Shown piece after piece: positions 17,107 through 25,887 of a stretch of 63,159 nucleotides of DNA (position 1 is its first letter; every line of letters begins with the position of its first letter). Below the pieces are notes generated by a model that saw only the letters and a program-made list of their open reading frames with translations, was not told where the DNA came from and ran no database searches. The position numbers and the translations under genes were made by a program. Origin of the DNA: an uncultured Clostridia bacterium (GTDB lineage: Bacteria > Bacillota > Clostridia > TANB77 > CAG-508); contig CAKOVW010000001.1 of the NCBI GenBank assembly GCA_934122125.1, forward strand, positions 1-63,159, given 5' to 3'.

Positions 17107-17433
17107 TTATTCTTTTTCACTAATGACTTTAGCTATTTTATAAATTAATTTTTGTTTGTCACTAGATACTGAGTTTAAAATTTCATTAAATTCAGTAGTT
17201 AAATAATTATTTGAATTACTAGAAACACCATTTAATATAGAACCTTCAGAAACTCCTAAAATTTCACAAATTTGAGATAATCTTTTTAAATTAATATGAG
17301 AACTGCCTCTTTCAATTCTACTTAAAAATGCAATTGAAACATCTAATTGTTCAGCTAACTTTTCTTGAGTCATATTCTTTTCAATTCTAGCTTTCTTTAA
17401 TCTTTCACCAATAATATTATAATCAAGTGCCAT
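17107..17433 (-). CDS. XRE-family transcriptional regulator (SinR-like)
   Basis: A 108-residue DNA-binding protein. Residues 6-65 form an HTH_3 domain: ERLKKARIEKNMTQEKLAEQLDVSIAFLSRIERG, with the usual Gln/Ser recognition helix. The remaining ~40 residues (EFNEILNSVSSDKQKLIYKIAK) resemble the short helical dimerisation tails of SinR-like repressors. RBS GGAGGAG, 8 bases before the ATG. It is monocistronic between pflB and a zinc-ribbon gene; a GTTAA-TG-TTAAC dyad 75 bases upstream is a possible autoregulatory site. The target genes are not evident. Confidence 0.88.
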   Translation of the reverse strand: MALDYNIIGERLKKARIEKNMTQEKLAEQLDVSIAFLSRIERGSSHINLKRLSQICEILGVSEGSILNGVSSNSNNYLTTEFNEILNSVSSDKQKLIYKIAKVISEKE

Positions 17434-17788
17434 TATTACATCTCCTCCATAACCTATTTATAAGTAATATATAGCATTTAATCGACAAACTTAACAGATA
17501 CCTAAGAGTTAATGTTAACAACAAAATGTGAAAATGCTTTATATTAACTAATATGGTATTATGCGAAAAAAACAAAAAAATATGTAAAAAGTAAATTTTC
17601 ACTTAATTTATTAAAAAATAATTTTTTCTCTTGTTTTATTTTTACTTATGTGCTAAAATACAAATGGCTTGAAAAAGTCTAAATGAATTTAATTATTTTG
17701 TAAATACTATTCCTTCTTGATATTGATATTAGAAAGGTTTTATATGTCAAAATATTAAATATCAAAAATTAACAAGGAGGGAAATACA
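17434..17788. other. 355-base AT-rich intergenic region between two divergent genes
   Basis: The region holds the XRE promoter (no convincing hexamers; TATATT at 17466-17471 is the best -10 candidate on the minus strand), the dyad GTTAA-TG-TTAAC at 17508-17519, the plus-strand promoter at 17631-17659, and a weaker TTGATA-17-TTATAT pair at 17717-17745. I see no ORF with an RBS and no tRNA-like fold. Confidence 0.5.
17631..17659 (+). promoter_or_regulatory. SigA-type promoter of the zinc-ribbon protein gene
   Basis: TTGTTT, 17-base spacer, TAAAAT. It would leave a 5' untranslated region of about 120 bases before the start codon. Confidence 0.5.
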
Positions 17789-17956
17789 ATGGCAGACAAA
17801 ACTTTAACATGTAAAGATTGTGGTGCTGAATTTGTTTTCACAGAAGGTGAACAACAATTCTATGCTGAAAAAGGTTTCACAAATGAACCTCAAAGATGCC
17901 CAGAATGCAGAAAAGCAAGAAAAGCACAAAGAAGAAACAACAATTTCAATAACTAA
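17789..17956 (+). CDS. small zinc-ribbon protein
   Basis: A 55-residue protein with two CxxC knuckles (C8/C11 in TCKDCG and C37/C40 in RCPECR), followed by a basic tail KARKAQRRNNN. I recognise it as the short zinc-binding protein (zf-trcl type) common and highly expressed in Clostridia. The start has a strong AAGGAGGG RBS, and the codon use is less AT-skewed and repetitive (GAA, GGT, AAC), which suggests high expression. A nucleic-acid or ribosome-binding role is plausible from the basic tail, but not established. Confidence 0.85.
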   Translation: MADKTLTCKDCGAEFVFTEGEQQFYAEKGFTNEPQRCPECRKARKAQRRNNNFNN

Positions 17957-17962
17957 GAAACA

Positions 17963-17994
17963 AAAAAATCTCCTAGTAAACTAGGAGATTTTTT
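17963..17994. terminator. bidirectional terminator between the zinc-ribbon gene and spoIIID
   Basis: AAAAATCTCCTAG-TAAA-CTAGGAGATTTTT; its right half overlaps the last codons of spoIIID, which is read toward it. Confidence 0.85.
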
Positions 17995-18241
17995 CATGAC
18001 TATACTTTAATTTAGTAGCCATACCGCCACGAATATGTCTTTCAGCTTTATTTTCATCTAATATTTTTCTTACTTGATGAGCTAAACTAGGGTTTATCTT
18101 AAGTAATCTTTCACTAACATCTTTATGAACAGTACTTTTACTAATGCCAAACTTTTTGGCTGCACCTCTAACTGTATCTTTTGAATCTATAATATAATGA
18201 GCCAAAATAATAGCTCGCTCCTCAATTGAAACTCCAACCAT
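17981..18241 (-). CDS. spoIIID: sporulation transcriptional regulator SpoIIID
   Basis: An 86-residue DNA-binding protein matching SpoIIID along its length: an N-terminal ERAIILAHYIIDSKDTVRGAAKKFG segment, the HTH recognition helix in GISKSTVHKDVSERL, and the basic C-terminal RHIRGGMATKLKYSHEK used for minor-groove contact. In Bacillus and Clostridia it acts in the mother cell, modulating SigE genes and sigK. I chose the start at 18241 (GGGGG RBS 7 bases away). A SigE-like promoter lies just upstream. Confidence 0.96.
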   Translation of the reverse strand: MVGVSIEERAIILAHYIIDSKDTVRGAAKKFGISKSTVHKDVSERLLKINPSLAHQVRKILDENKAERHIRGGMATKLKYSHEKIS

Positions 18242-18273
18242 AAAGAAAACCCCCATAAGAATACTTTTGTTTA

Positions 18274-18302
18274 ATTGTATTCGCATGGAGGTCTTATTAT
18301 GA
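18274..18302 (-). promoter_or_regulatory. candidate SigE promoter of spoIIID
   Basis: On the minus strand TCATAAT (for KMATATT), 14 bases, AATACAAT (for CATACAHT). It ends 33 bases before the spoIIID start codon, leaving room for the RBS. SigE control matches known spoIIID biology. Confidence 0.45.
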
Positions 18303-18401
18303 ATAAAAACTTTCTTAATAAAAGATTAATAAAAGACTACTAGTTTTATTAATAAATTAGTGGTAAAATATTATAGAAAAATAATGAAAGGGAGATTTTT
18401 T

Positions 18402-19307
18402 ATGGCACAAACAATATTAAAATGTAAAGACCTACGTAAAAAAATAGGTAAAAAAGAAATACTAAAAGGTGTTTCTTTAGAAATTAGCGAAGGTGATATT
18501 TTAGGCTTTATAGGTCCAAATGGGGCAGGAAAGACTACAACAATCAAGTTAATATTAGGGCTTCAAGGAATTACAAGTGGAGAAGTTAGCATAAATGGGT
18601 ATGACATAAAAAAGAACTTTACTAAAGCTATAGCAAAAGTAGGAGCAATTATTGAAAATCCTGATTTATACATGTATCTAACTGGATATGAAAATTTAAA
18701 GTTAGTATCAAATATGTATAAAGATATTACAAAAGAAAGAATAATGGAAGTTGTAAAATTAGTAAAATTAGAAAACCGTATAAATGACAAAGTATCTAAA
18801 TACTCATTAGGTATGAGGCAAAGATTAGGAGTGGCACAAGCAATACTACATAATCCTAATTTATTAGTTTTAGATGAGCCAACAAATGGATTAGATCCAG
18901 AGGGAATAAAAGAGATGAGGGATCTTCTAAAGGTTTTAGCAAAACAAGGAATGGCAATATTTATTTCAAGCCATAACTTAGCCGAGATGGAAACACTTTG
19001 TAGTAAAATTTGTATTATTCAAAATGGAGAAGTAGTTGAAACTAATGATATTTCTAAAATAAAATCTACAAGTCAAACACATTATAGAATAATAGTAAAC
19101 AATACAGAAAAAATAGCAGAGATAATATCAGAACCAACTGAAATAAAAGGAAAAGAAGAATTTGTGTTATCAGCTGAGAGAGAAAAAGTACCAGAGGTGG
19201 TAAAAAAATTAGTTCAAAATGATATTAAAATTTATGAAATAAATGAAGAAAAATTATCATTAGAAGATGCATTCTTAAAAAAGACAGGAGGTAATACAAT
19301 TGATTAG
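18402..19307 (+). CDS. ABC transporter ATP-binding protein (ABC-2 exporter type)
   Basis: A 301-residue CcmA/drug-exporter-type ATPase. Walker A GPNGAGKTT (about 36-44), signature YSLGMRQRLGVAQA, Walker B LLVLDEPTNGLDP and switch His in ISSHNLAEME are intact. The ~80-residue C-terminal extension is typical of bacitracin- or antibiotic-resistance-type exporters (BcrA-like). I chose ATG 18402 because AAGGGAG is 7 bases upstream; the in-frame GTG at 18360 has none. Its stop codon overlaps the permease start, so the two form one transporter. The substrate is unknown. Confidence 0.92.
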   Translation: MAQTILKCKDLRKKIGKKEILKGVSLEISEGDILGFIGPNGAGKTTTIKLILGLQGITSGEVSINGYDIKKNFTKAIAKVGAIIENPDLYMYLTGYENLKLVSNMYKDITKERIMEVVKLVKLENRINDKVSKYSLGMRQRLGVAQAILHNPNLLVLDEPTNGLDPEGIKEMRDLLKVLAKQGMAIFISSHNLAEMETLCSKICIIQNGEVVETNDISKIKSTSQTHYRIIVNNTEKIAEIISEPTEIKGKEEFVLSAEREKVPEVVKKLVQNDIKIYEINEEKLSLEDAFLKKTGGNTID

Positions 19308-20748
19308 TTTAATCCAAAATGAATTAAAGAAAATATTTAAAAAGAAAAGTTTGTTAATCACATTATTAGTTACACTTGCTTTTATCATTCTTACCAATGT
19401 TATATATAAACTTGACTTTGGAAATTCGTACTATGATTACATAGAAGAAGAAATTAGTTTTTATGGTGAACAATTAAAAACTCTTGATCCCGAAAAAGAT
19501 AAAGATATGTATGCACAATATAAAACTGAATTAGAAGTATACCAGTTAGTAAAAAAATATGACGAGAAAAGTTGGCAAGCTAAGATAATACAATCAGAAA
19601 TGAGAAATTGTATTTCAAATATAAACTATTTTACATATCAGGAAAAGAGCGATAGTGGTTTAAAAATTGCAAAAGCAAAATATAATGAATATATAAAAAG
19701 GCTAGACACAGATGATTGGAGATATTTTGCTGAAGAGGAAGTAAAAGAAAAAAATACTGAAATAGATGAGCTAAAAGCAATGCAGGAAAAAACTACTAAT
19801 AAATTAGAAATAAAAGAGCTTCAAAACCAAATAAGAGGCTATGAAATAAGCAGACAAATAGCAACATGGAGATTAGAAAAAGACATTCCTTATGGAAATG
19901 ATTATAAAAACAATTGCTTAAACAGCTATATGGTAGCAATGGAAGACATTAGAAGTTATGATTTTGGAGAAACAGAAAAGAATTATAATTCTAAAAAACA
20001 GTATTATAAAGCCCAAGAAACGGCAGCAATAAACAAATATGATATTGAAAATGGAACTACCGTGGGAGATACAAGTAGTGCAAAGGGAATATTACTAAGT
20101 ACATTTGACGAATATGAAATATTTTTAATAGTAATGTTTATGATGACAGCAGGGGTAATAGTAAGCGAAGAATTTAGTAAAGGTACAATAAAGTTACTTT
20201 TAATTAAACCATATAAAAGAAGTACAATTTTGGCATCTAAATTTATAACCAGCATAATTGTTGCTATTATAGTTATAATATTAGTTGCACTAATGCAATT
20301 TGTAGTAGGTGGATTAATACAAGGATTTGATAGTTTTAGAAATCCAACTATAATTTATGACCACACAATAAACAATGTAAAACAAATAAATACAATACAA
20401 TATTTAGCTATGCAAGCACTAGGAAAAGCACCAATGTATATTTTACTAATGACTCTTGCATTTGCATTTAGTACAATATTTACAAACTCAGCATTAGCAA
20501 TAACTATTTCATTATTAGGATATATGGGAAGTTCAGTTATCAATATGTTAGCATTGAACTTAAAACTAAATTGGATTAAATATTTTGTTACACCAAACTG
20601 GAATTTAACAGAATACTTCTGGGGCGGAATACCAACATTTGAAGGAATAACATTACCATTTTCAATTGCAATAATAGTGATATATATGGTAATAATGCTA
20701 GTACCAACATTTATAATATTCCAAAAGAGGAATATAAAAAATATATAA
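19300..20748 (+). CDS. ABC-2 family permease
   Basis: A 482-residue membrane protein starting at TTG with GGAGG 8 bases upstream and overlapping the ATPase gene by 8 bases. One hydrophobic helix at about 20-38 is followed by a long, charged, probably extracellular coiled-coil region (about 50-250), then five helices in the C-terminal half including a VIVSEEFSKGTIKLLLIKPYKRS loop characteristic of ABC-2 exporters (NatB/BcrB-like). With the upstream ATPase it probably exports a peptide, lipid or toxic compound. Confidence 0.88.
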   Translation: MISLIQNELKKIFKKKSLLITLLVTLAFIILTNVIYKLDFGNSYYDYIEEEISFYGEQLKTLDPEKDKDMYAQYKTELEVYQLVKKYDEKSWQAKIIQSEMRNCISNINYFTYQEKSDSGLKIAKAKYNEYIKRLDTDDWRYFAEEEVKEKNTEIDELKAMQEKTTNKLEIKELQNQIRGYEISRQIATWRLEKDIPYGNDYKNNCLNSYMVAMEDIRSYDFGETEKNYNSKKQYYKAQETAAINKYDIENGTTVGDTSSAKGILLSTFDEYEIFLIVMFMMTAGVIVSEEFSKGTIKLLLIKPYKRSTILASKFITSIIVAIIVIILVALMQFVVGGLIQGFDSFRNPTIIYDHTINNVKQINTIQYLAMQALGKAPMYILLMTLAFAFSTIFTNSALAITISLLGYMGSSVINMLALNLKLNWIKYFVTPNWNLTEYFWGGIPTFEGITLPFSIAIIVIYMVIMLVPTFIIFQKRNIKNI

Positions 20749-20751
20749 AAT

Positions 20752-20778
20752 AAAAGATGTAGTTTTGCTACATCTTTT
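20752..20778. terminator. bidirectional terminator between permease and DUF1015 gene
   Basis: AAAAGATGTAG-TTTTG-CTACATCTTTT, placed between convergent genes. Confidence 0.85.
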
Positions 20779-20783
20779 ATAAA

Positions 20784-22046
20784 TTATTTAATTTTTCTAG
20801 CTTCTAGGTAATATCTCTTATCATAGCTGTGTCCCATTGAGAATGTTTTACGAGGTAAAGCACCATCAAGAATTACAGTTTGGAAAAGGTCTGTTTTAGC
20901 CATAGGAGGTAGTAAGAAACCAATATTTCCAGGTTTGCTACCAAGTTCTTTAGTAACATCATCACCATGAATATAGTCAACTTTTCCGCCATGTTCTTTA
21001 ATATATGAGTCAATAAACATTTGTAAAGAACCAACAGCTAAATTAGACTTTGGATTTTTAATGTATAAAGTTTCATTTTTTCCTTCATAGACATATTCAA
21101 CTTTTTGTCCTTCACCAGGAGTTCTTGAAACATCATAATATTTTTCAAATTCTTCAATCATTTTTGCAGGTTCAACACCAAATACAACTCTGTGAATTGG
21201 TTCAAACTCTAGTGCATCACTATGTAAATTAACAACTTCTACTAAAGCATATCTTGCAGGGCTATTTTTTGCATCTTCTTCAGACATAGTTTTCTTTAAG
21301 TTTTCATAGCAAGCCTTTGCAGTTGCTAAAGAGTGGTTACCATCCCCAACAGAGAATAATAAAACACCTTTATCTTTAACATTATACTTAGCTTCAAAGT
21401 TATCTTTATCAGCAAGTTCTTCTAAGCCTTTGAATATTCCATCCATTAAGTTTTCTGGAACTTTATAACCTTTAACATGTCCGCCATTTTGCATTAAATC
21501 GAAATCATAAACAACATCTTTACTAGTTACTTTATCTGTTAAACCTTCAATAATTTCTTTTTTATCATCATCAATTAAAAGCATAACATGAGGTAATTCC
21601 AAACTAGCATTTTCTCTAACTCTAACTCTAGGTGGAATTCTTTCCAAAACAGTTCCTTCAGTTGCTCTAATTAAAGATTGAGAACCTTTTTCATAAGAAT
21701 AATCTTCTAAGTCTATCATACCAATAAGGCCTTTTCTTACTTTTCCATCTGCTCCAGTTCTTTCTAGGTAAATTAAAGAATTGTCTAGAGTTTTGAAAAA
21801 GTCAGTAGAAAGTAAATGATCCATTTCTTTATTTATGTTTTCAATTCTTTCAGCAACATTGTCTTTCTCTAAATAGATTTCTGGTAAAGTAATTTTTAAT
21901 GTTGATGGAGCATCTCCAACAATATTTTCAACTTCTTTCCAGTATTCAGGCTCTGATGTATATTGATCACAAGCTACAACAGCCCACTTTTCCATCTCTG
22001 CATTTTTTGGCAATAAGATATTTGCTCTTTTAAATGGTATATTCAT
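20784..22046 (-). CDS. DUF1015 family protein
   Basis: A 420-residue soluble protein that I recognise as DUF1015 from PFKRANILL near the N-terminus, the VACDQYTSEPEYW stretch, LSVGDGNHSLATAK-like GDGNHS near the middle (about 230-240) and the VYEG/KNP region. Some members of this superfamily are annotated as HipA/SerK-like or dehydratase-linked proteins, but I know no established activity for this clade. The conserved GDGNHSLATAKA stretch suggests a catalytic or nucleotide-binding site. Its own promoter and RBS AGGAGGG are clear. No operon partner. Confidence 0.85.
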   Translation of the reverse strand: MNIPFKRANILLPKNAEMEKWAVVACDQYTSEPEYWKEVENIVGDAPSTLKITLPEIYLEKDNVAERIENINKEMDHLLSTDFFKTLDNSLIYLERTGADGKVRKGLIGMIDLEDYSYEKGSQSLIRATEGTVLERIPPRVRVRENASLELPHVMLLIDDDKKEIIEGLTDKVTSKDVVYDFDLMQNGGHVKGYKVPENLMDGIFKGLEELADKDNFEAKYNVKDKGVLLFSVGDGNHSLATAKACYENLKKTMSEEDAKNSPARYALVEVVNLHSDALEFEPIHRVVFGVEPAKMIEEFEKYYDVSRTPGEGQKVEYVYEGKNETLYIKNPKSNLAVGSLQMFIDSYIKEHGGKVDYIHGDDVTKELGSKPGNIGFLLPPMAKTDLFQTVILDGALPRKTFSMGHSYDKRYYLEARKIK

Positions 22047-22082
22047 ACTTAAACCCTCCTAACAAAGTTTTATTATGCTCAA

Positions 22083-22111
22083 ATTATATCACTATGGAAA
22101 AATTTATACAA
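22083..22111 (-). promoter_or_regulatory. SigA-type promoter of the DUF1015 gene
   Basis: On the minus strand TTGTAT, 17-base spacer, TATAAT, about 37 bases before the start codon. Confidence 0.65.
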
Positions 22112-22163
22112 GCATAAGGCACAATTTTACAAAAATCGACATAAAATATCATAAACCCATATG

Positions 22164-22217
22164 CATAGACAGTGTTAAGTAGTCTATGAAAAATTGTAGC
22201 GGAGCACAGGGTGCTCC
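22164..22217 (+). promoter_or_regulatory. two tandem hairpins in the yabG leader
   Basis: First CATAGAC (22164-22170) with GTCTATG (22082-relative 22182-22188); then the GC-rich GGAGCAC-AGG-GTGCTCC at 22201-22217, just before the yabG RBS. The second stem is strikingly GC-rich for this genome and has no T run, so it is more likely an mRNA structure or protein-binding site than a terminator. Confidence 0.45.
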
Positions 22218-22240
22218 ACAGATACGAAGGGAAGAATGAT

Positions 22241-23065
22241 ATGAAAAAAATAAAAAAAGGAGATATAGTAGGAAGATTATCCTATGGAAAAGATATTTAT
22301 TTTATAGTTGAAAGAATAATAAAAACTAGAAATGGCGACATAGCAATACTTAAAGGTTTAACAGTTAGAATTCAAGCAGATAGTGATTTAAACGATTTAG
22401 AGCTAATAGAAACTAATCAAGTTGAAAAGCACCTAAGGGCAATGGAAGAAACAGTTGAAAAAAGAATAAAAACTAGAGAAAAATTATTAAAAAATAATGA
22501 AGATGTAAGAGAAAAAACAATAATTCATACTGGGAGAATTTTGCATATAGATGGAGATAAAAAGTATAGTGAAAAATCAAACATATATTATAAAAAAGTA
22601 GGGTTAAATGCTATAGTAAAAAACATTCCAGAAAGAAAACAGCCCTTATTTGTAGGAGCTTTAGTAAAAAAGTATAAACCTGAAATTTTAGTTGTAACAG
22701 GGCATGATGGAATGATAAAAAAAGGAAAAAACTTTACAGATATATATAATTACAGGAATTCAGGATACTTTATAAAAGCTGTAGAAGAAGCTAGAAGAAA
22801 TAACACAAGAGATGATTTAGTTATTTTTGCCGGTGCATGCCAAAGTTACTATGAAGGGATAATGGCGGCAGGTGCAAACTTTGCATCATCACCAGCACGT
22901 ATTTTAATTGATTTTATGGACCCTATAATTGTAGCAGAAAAAATTGCTATTACAGATGAAAAAAAATTTGTAACAATAAGAGATATTGAAAGTGAACTGC
23001 GCGATGGACAAAGAGGAGTAAATGGAACAGGCGGAAATGGAAAGAAGAAGCTATTAACTATATAA
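22241..23065 (+). CDS. yabG: sporulation-specific cysteine protease YabG
   Basis: A 274-residue protein of the YabG family (peptidase U57). Expected catalytic residues are H155 in VVTGHDG and C200 in FAGACQSYYEG, matching the His/Cys pair reported for clostridial YabG. It processes coat and cortex proteins in the sporulating mother cell (for example CspBA and SleC-related precursors in Clostridioides). I chose ATG 22241, preceded by GAAGGGAAG; a further upstream start at 22211 lies inside the leader hairpin. It is followed by veg, the same order as in Bacillus subtilis. Confidence 0.95.
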   Translation: MKKIKKGDIVGRLSYGKDIYFIVERIIKTRNGDIAILKGLTVRIQADSDLNDLELIETNQVEKHLRAMEETVEKRIKTREKLLKNNEDVREKTIIHTGRILHIDGDKKYSEKSNIYYKKVGLNAIVKNIPERKQPLFVGALVKKYKPEILVVTGHDGMIKKGKNFTDIYNYRNSGYFIKAVEEARRNNTRDDLVIFAGACQSYYEGIMAAGANFASSPARILIDFMDPIIVAEKIAITDEKKFVTIRDIESELRDGQRGVNGTGGNGKKKLLTI

Positions 23066-23192
23066 AATTTTAAAGTAATATACAACACGGCTTGGTAACT
23101 AAAATGTAATATAATTGTAATATAAATGTAATGTAAAACATATAAATGCTGAAAAGACTAGATTAAATAGCAAGAATACGAACAAATCTTCT

Positions 23193-23221
23193 TTGACAAA
23201 ATCGACTAAAAATGATAAGAT
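23193..23221 (+). promoter_or_regulatory. strong SigA promoter of veg
   Basis: Perfect TTGACA, 17-base spacer, TAAGAT, 29 bases before the start codon. The veg promoter is also famously strong in Bacillus. Confidence 0.75.
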
Positions 23222-23250
23222 TTGCCTATCTTAATAAAGTAGGTGATGAT

Positions 23251-23547
23251 ATGATTTGTCCAAATGATATTACTAATTTAAAGACAGACATTAATGAAAT
23301 GATAGGACAAAAGATAATGGTCAAAGGATCACTTGGAAGATGTAAAACCTTTGAAAAAGAAGCTACAATAGAAAAAGCCTATCCAAATATTTTTGTTATA
23401 AAATATGAAGAGGAAAATAGAAATGTTACTTATAGTTATACAGATATTTTAACAAGAACTGTTGAAGTAGATGTATTTGATGGAAATGGATATAGTCCAT
23501 TACTTCCACCAGTAACAGATATGAAAAAGCAGAAAAATTTAGCATAA
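23251..23547 (+). CDS. veg: Veg family protein
   Basis: A 98-residue protein of the Veg family: DINEMIGQKIMVKGSLGRCKTFEKEATIEKAYPNIFVIKYEE is the family core, an SH3-like small barrel. ATG 23251 is chosen over 23212 because AGGTGAT lies 6 bases upstream and the earlier start overlaps the promoter. In Bacillus subtilis Veg stimulates biofilm matrix expression through SinR, and it is made very abundantly; the biochemical activity is unknown. The C-terminal ~20 residues (SPLLPPVTDMKKQKN) are a flexible tail. Confidence 0.92.
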   Translation: MICPNDITNLKTDINEMIGQKIMVKGSLGRCKTFEKEATIEKAYPNIFVIKYEEENRNVTYSYTDILTRTVEVDVFDGNGYSPLLPPVTDMKKQKNLA

Positions 23548-23561
23548 TAATATGAAATGAT

Positions 23562-23590
23562 AAAAAAATTCCTAATTTTAGGAATTTTTT
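23562..23590 (+). terminator. terminator after veg
   Basis: AAAAATTCCTA-ATTT-TAGGAATTTTTTT. It lies upstream of the chosen start of the next gene and shows that longer reading of that gene is not real. Confidence 0.85.
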
Positions 23591-23640
23591 TTATGCCTTG
23601 TCAATATATATTAGTAAAAACGAATAGGAGGGATTTTAAG

Positions 23641-25173
23641 ATGGCGGTTGAAACAGCAAAAGATAGTCTAATTTTAAATCAAATTATTGAACAAAAAAGA
23701 GATACCTTTATGGTAGAAGAAGATTGTATTGTTCCTGACGTAAAGCCAGACATATTAAATATTATTAGTAATAGTGGAATAGTTTGTATTTATAAAAAAG
23801 AAATTATGGATGGAAAAATTAGACTAGATGGCTGTGTTAATACATACATTATGTATTTAGCAGATACAGAAGAAAATCAAGTAAGAAGCCTAAATGCTAA
23901 TATAGATTTTACACAAGTAATAGATATGGATAAAGTAAAAAGTGATATGAGTTTAGATGCAAATGTTAATCTAAAGGGATTAGAGGCTCATGTATTAAAC
24001 GGAAGAAAAATACATATGAAAGCTATTTTGGAAGTTGATGCAAAAGTATCTTCAAATCAAACCGTTGAGTATGTAAAAGAAATAAATAACATAAACGATG
24101 TTCAATGCTTAAATAAAGAATTTCAAATAAATTCTTTAGTAGGAAGTGGAAATACAAAAGTATATGCAAAAGATACAATAAATATTGATGAAGCTGATAA
24201 CTTAGTAGAGGTAATGAAAACTGATTTGAAGATAACAAATCGCGATACTAAAATAAGCTATAACAAGGTTTTAATTAAATCTGATTTACAAGTAAAGATA
24301 ATATACCTAACAGAAGACAATCGTATAAATATGAAAGAAGCAACTATACCAGTTGTAGGATTTATAGATTTACCAAACATTAGTGAGGACCACAATTGCA
24401 ATGTAAAATATGAAATAAAAAATATTGTTATAAAGCCAAACAATGTAGAAGACCATTCAATATATGTAGAAGCAGAAATAGAGGTATATTGTGAGGCATA
24501 TGAGAACAGAAGCGTACAAATGATACAAGACTTATATAGTCCAACTAAGAATTTACAATTTAATCAAAAAAATGTAAAAGTAATGCAAAATCAAGATATG
24601 AAAAAACAAGTATGCAATATTAGAGAAAAGCAAGTAATACCAGAAATTGGCTCAAGAAAAATATATGATGTAGAAGTGCTTCCTGTTATTGAGGAGCAAA
24701 CCATATTAAATGATAGAATAATATATGATGGGGACTTAAAATTAAACTTCATATTTGCTGGAACTGGAAATGTGGGGATTGAAACAAAGGAAGTAAGTGT
24801 GCCATTTAGCTTTACAATGGAGTTTGACGGCGTAAATTCTGGAAGCAACATAGACACAGTAATAGAAATAGATGCACAAAACTTTATAGTAATGCCAGAT
24901 GAAAGTATAGATATTAAAGTTGATTTAGGTTTTACAGCTATTAGTGGAAAAGACAGCAGTATTTCTATTATAGATGAAGTTACAGAAGCGGAAAGCAGAG
25001 CAACTTGTCAATATAGTATGATAATATATTTTGTAAAACCAGGTGATTCTTTATGGAGTATTGCTAAAAAATTTGGAAGCACAGTAGAAGATATTAGTAG
25101 GGTAAATGGAATAGAAAACCCAGATAATCTTCAAGTGGGAAAACAGTTATATATTCCTAGATACCATGGATGA
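23641..25173 (+). CDS. SPOCS (DUF3794)/LysM sporulation protein, SpoVID-like
   Basis: A 510-residue protein with three SPOCS/DUF3794 modules (about 5-145, 170-300 and 320-450), recognisable by VPDVKPDILNI-type and QVIDMDKV-type stretches, and a C-terminal LysM domain at about 460-507 (VKPGDSLWSIAKKFGSTVEDISRVNGI). This architecture is common in Clostridia and is related to the SpoVID/SafA spore-coat morphogenetic proteins, with LysM binding cortex peptidoglycan. ATG 23641 follows GGAGGG. It overlaps yunB by 8 bases, so both belong to one sporulation transcript. Confidence 0.9.
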   Translation: MAVETAKDSLILNQIIEQKRDTFMVEEDCIVPDVKPDILNIISNSGIVCIYKKEIMDGKIRLDGCVNTYIMYLADTEENQVRSLNANIDFTQVIDMDKVKSDMSLDANVNLKGLEAHVLNGRKIHMKAILEVDAKVSSNQTVEYVKEINNINDVQCLNKEFQINSLVGSGNTKVYAKDTINIDEADNLVEVMKTDLKITNRDTKISYNKVLIKSDLQVKIIYLTEDNRINMKEATIPVVGFIDLPNISEDHNCNVKYEIKNIVIKPNNVEDHSIYVEAEIEVYCEAYENRSVQMIQDLYSPTKNLQFNQKNVKVMQNQDMKKQVCNIREKQVIPEIGSRKIYDVEVLPVIEEQTILNDRIIYDGDLKLNFIFAGTGNVGIETKEVSVPFSFTMEFDGVNSGSNIDTVIEIDAQNFIVMPDESIDIKVDLGFTAISGKDSSISIIDEVTEAESRATCQYSMIIYFVKPGDSLWSIAKKFGSTVEDISRVNGIENPDNLQVGKQLYIPRYHG

Positions 25174-25882
25174 TAAAATATATTCAAGAAATAGGTTTAG
25201 ATTTCCAAAGATAATAATACAAAATAATAAAAATCCTAAGAAAAATACATCAAAGCTACTAAAGATAACAGCTATATTAGTAATAGCAATTAGTGTAGCA
25301 GGATTTAGTTTAAAAGGAATACAACCAATAATAGAGAAAAACTGTAAAAGTATAGCTAAATCTGTTGCAACTAAAGTATCTAATATAAAGGCAACAGAGG
25401 TAATGGAAAAATATGAATATGACGATATTTTAGAAATAAGTAAAGACGAAAATGGAAACATAAATAGGGTAGGCACTAATGTTTTTACAATAAACAAGAT
25501 AATATCTGATATTCCAGTATATATACAAGAAGAATTGGAAAGAGAAGAAAATAGCAATTTTAAAATTCCATTAGGCAGTTTTTTAGGAAGTAAATTATTT
25601 TCAGGAATGGGGCCAAAAGTAAATGTAAAAATACAAATGGTTGGAGATTTAGATACAGACTTGAGGTCAGAATTTACTTCGGCTGGAATAAACCAAACCT
25701 TGCATAGAATTTATTTGGAAATAAAGTGTAGGGTAATAATATTAACACCATTTGAAACAATGGAAGAAGAAATAGCAAATCAGGTGCTTATAGCAGAGGG
25801 GGTAATAGTAGGGGATATACCAAATGCTTATTATAATTTAGATGGAATAACCAAAGACAATGCAATAGATATAATAGAATAA
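25166..25882 (+). CDS. yunB: sporulation protein YunB
   Basis: A 238-residue membrane-anchored protein of the YunB family. A basic N-terminus (about 1-28) leads to one transmembrane helix at about 30-48. The rest is an extracytoplasmic or forespore-facing domain with the family hallmarks IPLGSFLGSKLFSGMGPKVNVKI (about 133-155) and FTSAGINQTLHRIYLEI (about 170-187), and AEGVIVGDIPNAYY near the end. yunB is a SigE-dependent sporulation gene in Bacillus; its exact function is unclear. It overlaps the upstream SPOCS/LysM gene by 8 bases. Confidence 0.93.
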   Translation: MDDKIYSRNRFRFPKIIIQNNKNPKKNTSKLLKITAILVIAISVAGFSLKGIQPIIEKNCKSIAKSVATKVSNIKATEVMEKYEYDDILEISKDENGNINRVGTNVFTINKIISDIPVYIQEELEREENSNFKIPLGSFLGSKLFSGMGPKVNVKIQMVGDLDTDLRSEFTSAGINQTLHRIYLEIKCRVIILTPFETMEEEIANQVLIAEGVIVGDIPNAYYNLDGITKDNAIDIIE

Positions 25883-25887
25883 CATAC

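Noticed and set aside
22120..22200. A SigK promoter for yabG
   Set aside because: CATA-like strings are present, but none has both the AC at -35 and CATAnnnTA at -10 with correct spacing.
23557..23640. A longer N-terminus for the SPOCS/LysM protein
   Set aside because: It would be encoded across the veg terminator, and the strong RBS is placed for ATG 23641.
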